Shown here piece by piece: positions 37,780 through 45,793 of a DNA stretch of 64,000 nt. The notes beneath the pieces were generated by a model. It had not been told where the DNA came from, did not search any database, and saw only the letters and a list, made by a program, of their open reading frames with translations. Position 1 is the first letter of the stretch; each line of letters starts with the position of its first letter. Source of the stretch: JAPOUP01 sp965203255 (GTDB lineage Bacteria > Pseudomonadota > Alphaproteobacteria > Rhodobacterales > Rhodobacteraceae). The position numbers and the translations under genes were made by a program. The DNA lies in NCBI GenBank assembly GCA_965203255.1, contig OZ241882.1, forward strand, positions 1,860,001-1,924,000, written 5' to 3'.

Positions 37780-38452
37780 CTGGGAACGGGTCATTTCGGC
37801 TGCGGCGCGACTGCAGCGGCACTTCCCGGAGGCCGTCCTGGTTGGTGGAACGGCGGCCGGCATCCATGCCAGACACCGGTTTTCCAGGGACGCGGACCAT
37901 GTGCTGAAGGATCTCCAGGAGCGGTTCGACGAGGTTCTTGCCAACCTGGAATCTGTCGCTGGCTGGAAAACCGCTCGTGTCCGTTCCCCAGTGCCGATTC
38001 TGGGTTCCCTCGATGGAATCGAGACCGGAATCAGGCAGTTGATACGCAGCCAGCCGCTGGAAACCGTCGAGGTGGCCTGCAACGGGAAGAAGGTTGTCGT
38101 TCCATCCATGGCGGAGACACTGCGAATCAAGGCGGTCCTGATACTGAAACGGAACGCTTTGCGCGACTATGTCGATTTCGCGGCGATAGGAGCAAGTCTC
38201 GGGAATGAAGCTCTGGTCAGCGCGATGTCGTCCTTTGACGAGTTGTATCCGCAGGACAGCAAACAGTCCGCAACGCAGCAGTTGCTGGCCCAGCTGGCCA
38301 ACCCCCTCCCCGGCGATCTAGGGCAGGATGGGACGCGGATATTCCGTGGCCTAGCCGAGGATCTCAGGGAATGGAGCGCGGTGCGTGACCGGTGTGTTTC
38401 GATCGCCGTCACACTCTTTGACGGGCTTTCCGGTCCTGCAGCAAGACCCTGA
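37766..38452 (+). CDS. Nucleotidyltransferase of the AbiEii-like toxin group
   Basis: A 228-residue protein with a minimal nucleotidyltransferase core: AVLVGGTAAGIHARHRFSRD leading into the DAD motif, then SLDGIETGIRQLIRSQPLE, and a C-terminal segment LRIKAVLILKRNALRDYVDF that matches the RIKxxxLxxRxxxRDxxD motif of AbiEii/MenT-type enzymes. Such proteins add nucleotides to tRNA or other targets and act as toxins. The start is taken as TTG at 37766, with AGAAGG about seven bases upstream; the frame is open further upstream but that part is out-of-frame with the coding neighbour. The partner gene overlaps it. Confidence 0.65.
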   Translation: MPLPDWERVISAAARLQRHFPEAVLVGGTAAGIHARHRFSRDADHVLKDLQERFDEVLANLESVAGWKTARVRSPVPILGSLDGIETGIRQLIRSQPLETVEVACNGKKVVVPSMAETLRIKAVLILKRNALRDYVDFAAIGASLGNEALVSAMSSFDELYPQDSKQSATQQLLAQLANPLPGDLGQDGTRIFRGLAEDLREWSAVRDRCVSIAVTLFDGLSGPAARP

Positions 38453-38498
38453 GCGGAAGTTCACGCCACGTTTTGAGTTCGCAGGCCTTCGGGTCACT

Positions 38499-38999
38499 TC
38501 AATGGCTGGCGATTCCGTCCTGCTGCCGCCTGCCGAACAAAAACCAGAGACCCACGCCCCCGATAACAATGCCGAGATAACCCAGGTCTGAAAACTCTCC
38601 GAAGATCATCCGATTGATGACGCGTCCGGGCCAAAGCGTTAGCAGGCCAGCCAGACCCATCGCGCCGAACCACACTGATCGCATCGCGGCCCTATGACGC
38701 GCAATGTCCCCTTTCCGCACCCAATACAGCCCTTCACCCACCCCCCAGAGTGCAAAGGCACTGAAGAGATGGATTGGCCCGAAATGCCCAATCACTGCGA
38801 TCTCGCTGGGAATGAATAGCCCGGAAACCGCCAGCCCGGAAACCCCGACAATCCACGTATACCCCAACAGTTTGTGAACTCGGTCGCGGCGCTTCCGAAA
38901 AAGGGCAAAAGGCCCAACAAGCAAAGCAAGGACGGCAAAGGTCACGTGGATCCGGATCTCTGCCGGAGCAGCGAAAATCGGTTCGAGCGTCATGCTCAC
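38499..38999 (-). CDS. DUF2306-type membrane protein
   Basis: A 166-residue protein with four to five hydrophobic helices. IRIHVTFAVLALLVGPFAL, RDRVHKLLGYTWIVGVSGLA and RHRAAMRSVWFGAMGLAGLL match the DUF2306 pattern, with conserved histidines in the helices (VTFAVL preceded by His, RVHKLLG, GPIHLFS, ARHRAAM) that could bind haem or metal. The function of the family is not established. It is divergent from the LytTR gene with 91 bases between, a pairing that suggests regulation by it. Confidence 0.8.
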   Translation of the reverse strand: MSMTLEPIFAAPAEIRIHVTFAVLALLVGPFALFRKRRDRVHKLLGYTWIVGVSGLAVSGLFIPSEIAVIGHFGPIHLFSAFALWGVGEGLYWVRKGDIARHRAAMRSVWFGAMGLAGLLTLWPGRVINRMIFGEFSDLGYLGIVIGGVGLWFLFGRRQQDGIASH

Positions 39000-39090
39000 C
39001 CTCCCTCATTTGCAATCTGGCTGCGAGGGCCTATTTTCCGATTGGATACTCTGTGCGCCATAGCAAATGTGCAATTGACGGATCGGCTAC

Positions 39091-39852
39091 GTGAACGACC
39101 TCTCACCGCAATTCACCCTTCGTGAATGGCGTACCCATATGACGCAGCCAGTGCGGGTTACGGCACTGATTGGGGTGTCGGTGATTCTGACGGTTATGGG
39201 ACCGTTCGAGACCAACGAGGTGATGCGCGCCCTGCCCCGCCTTGCCTATTGGGTTGCAATGGTTTTCGTTTCCTATTCGGTCGGGTTTGTGGCGAATTTG
39301 GTGGCGTCGCATTTTGCGCCTGAAAGTCCTGTCAGGCGCATTGTCTTTGCGGGCTTCTTGACTGGTTTGGGCGTTTTGGTTTTTGTCTGTGCCTTTAATG
39401 GGCTGGCGTTGCAGTATTGGGTCGCGGGGCAGGCGTTTGCGCAATTGACGGCCGAAGTTTTCGTGATCGCTTTCATTATCGCGGCGATTTTCGCAGGGGC
39501 CAGTGTTCCGATAGATCATGACGCCAAACCTCGAGCCCCGGCGCTGCTGGAGCGCCTCCCATTTGAAAAGCGCGCGGCCCTCGTGGCGCTCTCGGCTGAG
39601 GACAAGTATGTCCGCGTTCGCACGTTGAAAGGTGATGAACTGGTCCTGATGCGACTGACTGATGCGGTCCGCGAAGTTGGCGATACGGTTGGGCTGCAGG
39701 TTCACAGATCCCACTGGATCGCAGTGGATCAGATTGTGGCAGTGGCTCGCCGAGGTGACGGCGCACTGCTGAAAATGTCTAATGGACCAGAGATACCGGT
39801 GAGCCGCGCAAATCTCGGCAAGATAAGGGAAGTCGGTCTTTTGCGCAGATGA
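39091..39852 (+). CDS. Membrane-anchored LytTR transcriptional regulator
   Basis: A 253-residue protein. The N-terminal half has four hydrophobic helices (VTALIGVSVILTVMGPF, LAYWVAMVFVSYSVGFVANL, IVFAGFLTGLGVLVFVCAF, AEVFVIAFIIAAIFAGA), and the C-terminal part is a LytTR DNA-binding domain (VALSAEDKYVRVRTLKGDEL, VGLQVHRSHWIAVDQIVAV). It probably senses a membrane signal and controls the divergent DUF2306 gene. The coding sequence uses many T-ending codons (ttg, ttt, gtt), unlike its GC-rich neighbours, which could reflect recent transfer. Confidence 0.85.
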   Translation: MNDLSPQFTLREWRTHMTQPVRVTALIGVSVILTVMGPFETNEVMRALPRLAYWVAMVFVSYSVGFVANLVASHFAPESPVRRIVFAGFLTGLGVLVFVCAFNGLALQYWVAGQAFAQLTAEVFVIAFIIAAIFAGASVPIDHDAKPRAPALLERLPFEKRAALVALSAEDKYVRVRTLKGDELVLMRLTDAVREVGDTVGLQVHRSHWIAVDQIVAVARRGDGALLKMSNGPEIPVSRANLGKIREVGLLRR

Positions 39853-40160
39853 CCCGTACTGTTGCGGTCTGATGCCCCACGCAGGACTTGTCAGCATCCT
39901 CAACCAGAGACCGGACAGTTGCTGTGGCCCGGCAGCGATACGGTCCTGGGTTCGAGCTGGGGCGTTCCGGGGATGTCGTGCCGTGCAGTCGTTTGCTGTG
40001 TAAGTTTCTTCCCGACAAGGCGCACGGGATCGTTGACCGAATTTGGCGGGTTCGGCCTGAGGCAGCGTGAGGCGGCTTCGGCGCTTCGGTCTGTCTGAGG
40101 GCTGCCCCGCTTGCTGCCCCGTGCCGTTCGCGCTTTCGGCCTCCTCCGCAGAGCTGTCGG
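39853..40160. other. Intergenic region at the IS110 edge
   Basis: About 310 bases between the LytTR gene and the terminator of the IS110 transposase gene. No gene was recognised. One end of the IS110 element should lie here, but IS110 elements lack clear terminal repeats and make no long target duplication, so the exact edge is not visible. Confidence 0.4.
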
Positions 40161-40181
40161 CCGCCGTCCCGAGGACGGCGG
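40161..40181 (-). terminator. Hairpin at the end of the IS110 transposase gene
   Basis: CCGCCGTCC (40161-40169) and GGACGGCGG (40173-40181) form a perfect 9-bp stem with a CGA loop immediately after the transposase stop. There is no T-tract, so it may act as a stem-loop near the element end rather than an efficient terminator. Confidence 0.55.
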
Positions 40182-41435
40182 TCAGGCGGCGGCCCGGCGT
40201 TCTCCGGATCCGGCCGTCACGCCATACTTACGCAGCATTCTTATCCATCGCGGCGCATTGCGCATCACCATCATGGCCTCATAGTCGGTTTCGGGGTCAT
40301 GGTAGAGTTCTCCGGTCGAGAGCATGCCCCATACGATGCGCAGCATCTTGTTCGCGACGGCGACGGTCGCCCGCTTGTAGCCGCGGCGGACGGTCAGAGC
40401 CTTGTGATAGCCCTTGAACTGGCATCCCTTGCTGCGGGCGGCCGCCTGGGCGCATTCGATCATGAGCGTGCGAAGAGCCTGGTTGCCTTTGCGGACCCGT
40501 CCCGAACGCCGTTTTCCGGCGCTCTCGTTGTTGCCGGGGGCGAGACCGGCCCATGCGGCGCAGTGTCTCGGCCCGGGAAAGACGGAGACATCGGGGCCGA
40601 GCTCGATGATGATCGCCGCCGCGGCGCGCCGGTCGATACCGGGAATCGTGGTCAGAAGGCTGAGATCGCTCCAGCGGCCGGCCAGACCCTCCTCGATGAC
40701 GGCGTCGTGTTCGGCCAGACGATGTCCGGCCTGGTCGAAGAGACGGATCTGATCGCGCAGCAGGAACCGGTCGGCCTCCGAAAGCCTGCGCCGCAGAGCG
40801 TCGTCGAGCTTTTCGAGATGCCCGCGCACATGGCCCGAGAGCGAGGCGAGGATCTCCGCCCGCTCTTTCCCTTCGGCCAGACCGTCGAGGATGCGCCGGC
40901 CGTTGGCCCCGAAAATGTCGGACAGGACGCCGCCGACGCGCAGCCCGGCTCCGTCGATGATCCTGTGGACCCGGCAGCGCGTCCGCGACCGCCCGGCGAC
41001 GATCTTCCGGCGCGCGCGCGAGACCCGGCGCAGCTCGCGGAAGTTCTTCGGCGGAACCATGCTCGGGCTGCAGAGACCGAACTGACATACGCGGGCCAGC
41101 CATATGCTGTCGGCGACATCGGTCTTGCGGCCCTTGATCTGTTTGACATGCTGAGCGTGCAGCAGCAGCGGCTCGGCTCCGGCATCGGCGACGGCGTCGA
41201 AAACCGCCTCCCAATAGACGCCGGTTCCTTCCATCGCCGCAGCCGTCACGCCGTGTTCGCTGAGCCAGGCCGAAAGATCGGCCAGACCGCTCGGAAGGGT
41301 GCTGGACTCCTTCGTGATGCGTTCCGAATCCGCGCCGGGGCGGGCGATGCGCACGGTCGCGGTGACCTGCATCTTGTGAACATCCAGCCCGGCGGCGCGG
41401 GAATGGATGACATTGAGCTTATCCTTCTCTATCAT
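40182..41435 (-). CDS. IS110-family transposase (RuvC-like DEDD recombinase)
   Basis: A 417-residue recombinase. The N-terminal RuvC-like domain has Asp18 in GLDVHKMQVTATV, the glutamate of AAMEGTGVYWEAV and the aspartates of IKGRKTDVADSIWLARV, completing the DEDD set. The C-terminal domain has LLTTIPGIDRRAAAAIIIEL with the GI-type HhH motif, FPGPRHCAAWAGLAPGNNES and SGRVRKGNQALRTLMIECA, including the serine thought to be the nucleophile. No frameshift is seen, so it may be active. IS110 recombinases use a structured RNA from the element's non-coding end to choose donor and target DNA. Confidence 0.93.
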   Translation of the reverse strand: MIEKDKLNVIHSRAAGLDVHKMQVTATVRIARPGADSERITKESSTLPSGLADLSAWLSEHGVTAAAMEGTGVYWEAVFDAVADAGAEPLLLHAQHVKQIKGRKTDVADSIWLARVCQFGLCSPSMVPPKNFRELRRVSRARRKIVAGRSRTRCRVHRIIDGAGLRVGGVLSDIFGANGRRILDGLAEGKERAEILASLSGHVRGHLEKLDDALRRRLSEADRFLLRDQIRLFDQAGHRLAEHDAVIEEGLAGRWSDLSLLTTIPGIDRRAAAAIIIELGPDVSVFPGPRHCAAWAGLAPGNNESAGKRRSGRVRKGNQALRTLMIECAQAAARSKGCQFKGYHKALTVRRGYKRATVAVANKMLRIVWGMLSTGELYHDPETDYEAMMVMRNAPRWIRMLRKYGVTAGSGERRAAA

Positions 41436-41464
41436 GTGACTATCTCCTGTTGGGGATCATGCGT

Positions 41465-41647
41465 GGAAGCGGACAGGCCGGCGGATCAGCAGACTCACAG
41501 CCCCCGGAGACGGGCGCTGCGGTGCATTTTGCTGTTCGTTCTCGGAAGAGTCCGGAAACAAGGCGGGGCTCGAAGCCGACGGCCCGGGACAGTTTGACAA
41601 CGGGATCGCAATGTCCGCACAAAAAAAACGTCCTCCTGTCCGCTTCC
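41465..41647 (-). ncRNA. Candidate IS110 bridge RNA
   Basis: Immediately upstream of the transposase gene a perfect 13-bp inverted repeat, GGAAGCGGACAGG (41465-41477) and its complement (41635-41647), encloses a 183-base segment. Inside are further hairpins, for example CAGCCCCCGG pairing with CGGGCGCTG around 41498-41520 and GGCTCGAAGCC near 41566. The size and position match the bridge RNA of IS110-group elements (177 nt in IS621). On the minus strand it would be transcribed towards the transposase. Promoter and loop guide sequences were not resolved, so this is a structural prediction. Confidence 0.5.
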
Positions 41648-41659
41648 GCGCGGCAACAT

Positions 41660-42232
41660 GCGTCATCCCGCCGCATTCGGAAAGCGAATGTGAACCGACG
41701 GGAAAAGGAAAACGGACGCAGGAAGAAAGACGGCGGCGGCAGCCCTTGAACTTACATGATCAGCGGGGCGATATGGCCAGCCCAATCATGAGCGTTTGGC
41801 ACTTGGGAATCGTCTATCACCATCATTCAGAACCACTCGCTTGCGAGGGTCGCACCCGTTAGGGGCAATCGTCAGGCAGTGGCCGACAGCCGTGCCAACC
41901 TCTAGACGGCTTGGCACCTGTCACCGCGTGGCGGCGCAACGACCGACCGGTATGGAATGGGCAACTGGACAGAGAGAGAAGACAGCGACGACCCATCAAC
42001 GACATCGACGTAGAGAATCCGCAATAATGTCGGTAAAGACGACCATGATATAGAGTATCAGGTGATCGCGTGATCGTTGGGCGGCCGGGGCAGCTCTTCA
42101 CGGGGTGTTCTGACCTTGGTGGGCATTCTCCATTCTGCAGGTTCTTGCGGTGACCAACCAAGGCTCTATGTTCGCCATCGAACTCAGCATTTACCGTATG
42201 TTGAGCGGGATGTGCGGATGAGGGGAAATTTC
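41660..42232. other. Region between IS110 element and folD
   Basis: No gene recognised. The outer end of the IS110 element should lie within the first hundred bases. The sequence then becomes less GC-rich, with short open frames lacking motifs. The folD promoter should lie close to 42200. Confidence 0.4.
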
Positions 42233-43135
42233 ATGACTGCCGACATCATTGATGGAAAAGCCTTTGCCAATAGGGTTCGAGCCGACGTGGCCAAGCGTGT
42301 TGCCAGCCTCAGGACGAATCACGGACTAACTCCAGGATTGGCGGTGGTGCTTGTGGGAGAGGATCCCGCAAGCAAGGTCTACGTGCGCTCGAAGAACCGG
42401 CACACAATCGAGGCGGGAATGAAGGGCTTCGAGCATCGGCTTGTCGCATCCACGTCGGAAGAGGAACTTCTGACGTTGGTGAATGGGCTAAACGTCGACC
42501 CGTCCGTGCACGGTATCCTAATTCAGCTTCCGCTGCCGGATCACATCGACCAAGGCCTCGTGATCAACGCAATTGATCCGGCAAAGGATGTCGATGGGTT
42601 CCACGTCTCGAATGTTGGTCGACTCGGAACCGGGCAGAAGTCCATCGTTCCCTGCACACCGCTTGGTTGCCTGATGCTCCTGCGCGACCGCCACAGGAGC
42701 CTATCTGGAATGAACGCCGTGATCGTCGGCCGGTCCAATATCGTGGGCAAACCAATGGCGCAGCTTCTGCTCAGGGACAGCTGCACCGTGACCATAGCTC
42801 ATTCTCGTACCCGGTACCTTCCAAAGGTGGTAAGTCAGGCTGATATTGTCGTTGCCGCGGTCGGCCATCCTCAGATGATCAAAGGTGACTGGATCAAGCC
42901 AGGTGCCACAGTGATAGATGTAGGCATCAATCGAATTCCTGCGCCGGAACCGGAAGAGGGAAAGACGCGGCTTGTCGGCGATGTGGACTATGAGAGCTGT
43001 TCAAGTGTCGCTGGCGCAATCACGCCAGTTCCGGGCGGTGTCGGCCCCATGACCATCGCATGCCTACTGGCCAATACCCTTGCCGCGTGCTGTCGGGCCA
43101 ACGGGCTGGAAGAGCCTGAAGGACTCACGATGTAG
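42233..43135 (+). CDS. folD: Bifunctional methylene-THF dehydrogenase / methenyl-THF cyclohydrolase
   Basis: A 300-residue cytoplasmic enzyme that interconverts 5,10-methylene-THF and 10-formyl-THF. The YxxxK motif with the catalytic lysine is at YVRSKNRHTIEAGM, followed by ILIQLPLPDHID, the DVDGFH motif (PAKDVDGFHVSN), the NADP loop VIVGRSNIVGKPMAQLL and the end PVPGGVGPMTIACLLANT. The ATG at 42233 is preceded by GAGGGGAA; the frame is open to 42077 but the extra residues are not family-like. Its position beside an MgsABC/GlxBCD-type operon fits C1 metabolism. Confidence 0.95.
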   Translation: MTADIIDGKAFANRVRADVAKRVASLRTNHGLTPGLAVVLVGEDPASKVYVRSKNRHTIEAGMKGFEHRLVASTSEEELLTLVNGLNVDPSVHGILIQLPLPDHIDQGLVINAIDPAKDVDGFHVSNVGRLGTGQKSIVPCTPLGCLMLLRDRHRSLSGMNAVIVGRSNIVGKPMAQLLLRDSCTVTIAHSRTRYLPKVVSQADIVVAAVGHPQMIKGDWIKPGATVIDVGINRIPAPEPEEGKTRLVGDVDYESCSSVAGAITPVPGGVGPMTIACLLANTLAACCRANGLEEPEGLTM

Positions 43136-43351
43136 GCCGATTTCTCTTTCAGGGGAGAGGAGATCTGTCAGTCAGATTGATCTCACCGCCAAACTGCGCT
43201 CCGCATCGCAGGTGTCGATAATTCTGGAACTCCTGTTTGCCTTTGGGGATCGGAACATTTACCCGAACGCGACGGCGAACCCGCTCCCGGGTCTTCGTCT
43301 GGATGTGGCTCCAATCTGGAAGCGCCCGGAACATGCCCGAGCGACTGGCCA

Positions 43352-44023
43352 TCAGGGAACCCGTTCCGGATGAAGACCCTGCATCTGAAGGTCGAAGCCG
43401 TTCTGGATATGCTGCGTGAACGTTTCCAGCGCTTCGGTCCGATTGCCATGTTCGATAATTCTGACAAGGTCCATGTGATCGCCAAGCGACTTGGCGAGAT
43501 CAACGTTCTCGATTGCGGCGAACAAGGGAAATGCCATCGCCTTGGCCCAAATGATGTCAAACATTTCCAGAAGGAAGCGGTTCCCGGCCCGCTCGACGAA
43601 CGCACGGTGGATGTTTCTGTTGGCCTCGAAGTATCCTCTTGCCGACTGGTCTTCGAGAGCCTCCTCCCGCTCGACGACCTGCGTCAGCCAGGCAACGTCA
43701 TCCGCCGATTTGCGTACGGCTAGAATTCGGGCTCCCTGTCCTTCAATACCGGCCCGGGCCTGATAGAGTTCCCGGACCTCGTCGTCGCTCATGCGATAGA
43801 GCCTGAAACTGCCCTGGTTCGAGACCTCAAGCACCCCTTCCTGTTCCAGGCGCATGAGAGCCTCGCGGATGGGCGTGCGGCTGATGTTCATCTCGGCGGC
43901 GAGCTTTTCCTGAACCAGCCGGTCATCAGGTCCGAATTCTCGACGCATGATCGCGTCGATCAACTCGTCATAGACCTCGTCCGCCAGTCGACGACGGGCT
44001 GGCCGGATGGATTTCAGGGCCAT
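43352..44023 (-). CDS. GntR-family (FadR/FCD) transcriptional regulator
   Basis: A 223-residue regulator. The winged HTH is VYDELIDAIMRREFGPDDRL with EKLAAEMNISRTPIREALMR, and the effector domain has the FCD helices (YFEANRNIHRAFVERAGNRF, LGDHMDLVRIIEHGNRTEAL) with conserved metal-site histidines. The frame is open to 44260, but the ATG at 44023 matches the domain start. It is divergent from the amidotransferase operon, and the intergenic segment contains palindromes of the type bound by GntR dimers, so it probably controls that operon and itself. Its 3' end faces folD, which it may not regulate. Confidence 0.88.
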   Translation of the reverse strand: MALKSIRPARRRLADEVYDELIDAIMRREFGPDDRLVQEKLAAEMNISRTPIREALMRLEQEGVLEVSNQGSFRLYRMSDDEVRELYQARAGIEGQGARILAVRKSADDVAWLTQVVEREEALEDQSARGYFEANRNIHRAFVERAGNRFLLEMFDIIWAKAMAFPLFAAIENVDLAKSLGDHMDLVRIIEHGNRTEALETFTQHIQNGFDLQMQGLHPERVP

Positions 44024-44065
44024 GCGGTGTCTCTGAATGCCATTGATACCTCTGCGTTTATGGAT

Positions 44066-44077
44066 ACTGTATACAGT
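44066..44077. promoter_or_regulatory. GntR operator-like palindrome 1
   Basis: ACTGTATACAGT is a perfect 12-bp palindrome 43 bases upstream of the GntR start. Its core CTGTATACAG recurs at 44131-44140 and, with one change, at 44117-44126. Confidence 0.65.
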
Positions 44078-44116
44078 CGAGCGGCCCGCGACCACCGGAT
44101 TCAATCTTGCGCTCCA

Positions 44117-44140
44117 CTGAATACAGTATACTGTATACAG
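44117..44140. promoter_or_regulatory. GntR operator-like palindromes 2 and 3
   Basis: CTGAATACAG (44117-44126) and CTGTATACAG (44131-44140) overlap a perfect 16-bp palindrome, ATACAGTATACTGTAT, at 44121-44136. The site ends 20 bases before the ATG of the amidotransferase-like gene, a position where bound repressor would block transcription. The distance from site 1 to site 2 is 50 bases, about five helical turns. Confidence 0.65.
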
Positions 44141-44159
44141 AAACAGGGAGGGTATTGCC

Positions 44160-45104
44160 ATGTGTGGAATCGCTGGGCGCATTCTTTCCGGCCTAGGAAA
44201 TGTCGGCCAAGACCTCGTGGAGTTGATGGATGCACAGGAGCACCGAGGCGCGGACAGCACCGGCTTCGCGGTCTATGGACCGCCGCGCGACAGTGGTTAC
44301 GTGGTCCGCGGAATGGGATTCGACCGAAAGGACATGGATTCCGCGTTGGGAGATCTGGTGCACAGCGTACGCGATCACGATGCCGACCTGCTTGGAGACC
44401 CTCAGGTCATAACCGACGGGGACCGGCACTATAGTTTTCGCATGGAGATCCGCGAGCCTCGTGACTTGGAGGCTTGGGTCGGCGACGCTGATACTTTTTC
44501 AGACCGGATTGAAGTGCAGTCCTGCGGACGCAGACTCGAAATCATCAAGGACATCGGTGGCGCGAAGGCTGTGGCCGACAGACACGGCGTGCGCGACATG
44601 ATTGGCACTCACGGTCTTGGACATGCCAGACTGGCGACAGAAAGTGACGTGCGCCCGAACGCTAGCCACCCCTTCTGGGCGCGGCCCTTTCCCGATGTAG
44701 CCATTGTACACAACGGTCAGATCACAGATTACTTCACATGGCGGGAAAGGCTTGAACGGCAAGGCTACAGGTTCCTGACCGGGAATGACAGTGAGCTGAT
44801 CGCAGTTTGGGTCAGTGACCGGATGAAGGCAGGGCTGACATTGGATCAGGCCTTGAAGCTCTCGATCACCTCAATAGACGGCGTGTTCACCTATATGATC
44901 GCAAACGCTGACGGAATCGGGTTTGCCAAGGATCGGTTTGCGATGAAGCCGTTAGTCACAATCGATCAAGGCGGCGAACTTGCTATGGCCACAGAGGAAC
45001 AGGCGGTCCGGCGCATATTCACTGGCGAATGCGACGTCATCAACTATGACGGCCCTTCCCTCACTGGGCTCTGGGGTATTGGCGATCGGGCGATGGCGGC
45101 ATGA
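44160..45104 (+). CDS. Class II amidotransferase-like subunit (GlxB/MgsA type)
   Basis: A 314-residue protein corresponding to the N-terminal glutaminase domain of the glutamate synthase large subunit. It starts MCGIAGRILSGLG, so Cys2 is the nucleophile after Met removal, with EHRGADSTGFAVYG, MIGTHGLGHARLATESDV and IVHNGQITDYFTWRERL completing the Ntn site, including the Asn and Gly of the oxyanion hole. The separate-subunit form is that of GlxB and of MgsA, the first subunit of N-methylglutamate synthase. The next ORF overlaps it by four bases. Confidence 0.88.
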   Translation: MCGIAGRILSGLGNVGQDLVELMDAQEHRGADSTGFAVYGPPRDSGYVVRGMGFDRKDMDSALGDLVHSVRDHDADLLGDPQVITDGDRHYSFRMEIREPRDLEAWVGDADTFSDRIEVQSCGRRLEIIKDIGGAKAVADRHGVRDMIGTHGLGHARLATESDVRPNASHPFWARPFPDVAIVHNGQITDYFTWRERLERQGYRFLTGNDSELIAVWVSDRMKAGLTLDQALKLSITSIDGVFTYMIANADGIGFAKDRFAMKPLVTIDQGGELAMATEEQAVRRIFTGECDVINYDGPSLTGLWGIGDRAMAA

Positions 45105-45793
45105 ACGAACACATAGTCGAAGTGGGTAAGCGCCACATCAAGGAAATCAATGAAGAGATCCAGGAAGCCTGTGCCCGTGGAGACAGTGTTCGTGTGATCA
45201 ACACGCTTTCCCGCCACAACCTGGGCATAGGGCTTCCCGATGGTGCCGATGTCCAGTTCGAGGGCTCGGTAGGATACTATTGTGGAGGCCTCAACACCGG
45301 CGCGAAGGTGGATATTGAACGTAACGCTGGCTGGGCCTTGGGAGAAGGGATGTCAAAGGGAACGATCACGGTCGGCGGCTATAGTGGCATGTCCTGCGGC
45401 GCCGCGATGATTGGAGGCACGATCCATGTGAAGGGAGACGCAGGTCCTCGCTGCGGGGTGGCGATGAAGGGCGGGAACATCGTTGTGGAAGGACGAATTG
45501 GCTATCAGTCAGGTTTCATGGCCCATTCCGGAAAGATCATCGCAATTGGCGGCGCGGGTGACAGCTGCGCGGACGCGCTCTGGGAAGGTGAGGTCTGGGT
45601 CGCGAGCGATGTCGACAGCCTTGGCGTGGACGTAAAGGTTGTGGAGCCGACAGCGGAACAGGTCGATGAAGTGAACGCCATCCTTGAGCCGCTCGGTCTT
45701 GCCGACAGTTCGCGCGATTGGCGCAGGATGATATCGGGCCAGCGGCTCTGGTACTTCGAATCGAGGGATGCAGGCGCATGGCTGATGATCTGA
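45101..45793 (+). CDS. Glutamate synthase GXGXG-domain subunit (GlxC/MgsB type)
   Basis: A 230-residue protein equivalent to the C-terminal beta-helix domain of the glutamate synthase large subunit. The repeated GXXXG pattern is clear: LPDGADVQFEGSVGYYCGG, LNTGAKVDIERNAGWALGEG, GGYSGMSCGAAMIGGTIHV, GDAGPRCGVAMKGGNIVV. It bridges the amidotransferase and FMN subunits structurally. It overlaps the upstream gene by four bases (ATGA) and the downstream gene by 16, indicating a tightly coupled three-gene unit. Confidence 0.9.
   Translation: MNEHIVEVGKRHIKEINEEIQEACARGDSVRVINTLSRHNLGIGLPDGADVQFEGSVGYYCGGLNTGAKVDIERNAGWALGEGMSKGTITVGGYSGMSCGAAMIGGTIHVKGDAGPRCGVAMKGGNIVVEGRIGYQSGFMAHSGKIIAIGGAGDSCADALWEGEVWVASDVDSLGVDVKVVEPTAEQVDEVNAILEPLGLADSSRDWRRMISGQRLWYFESRDAGAWLMI

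Larger units (their letters stand above)
40100..41760 (-). mobile_element. IS110-family insertion sequence (edges approximate)
   Basis: An apparently intact IS110-type element: one transposase gene, a short 3' flank with a hairpin, and about 300 bases of GC-rich, structured non-coding sequence 5' of the gene. In the IS110 group the longer 5' non-coding end encodes the guide (bridge) RNA, whereas in the IS1111 group the long end is 3'; the layout here fits IS110. Ends are estimated from the composition change and were not resolved. Confidence 0.6.

Noticed and set aside
40299..41597. 432-codon plus-strand frame
   Set aside because: Antisense to the IS110 transposase, which has the full DEDD set.
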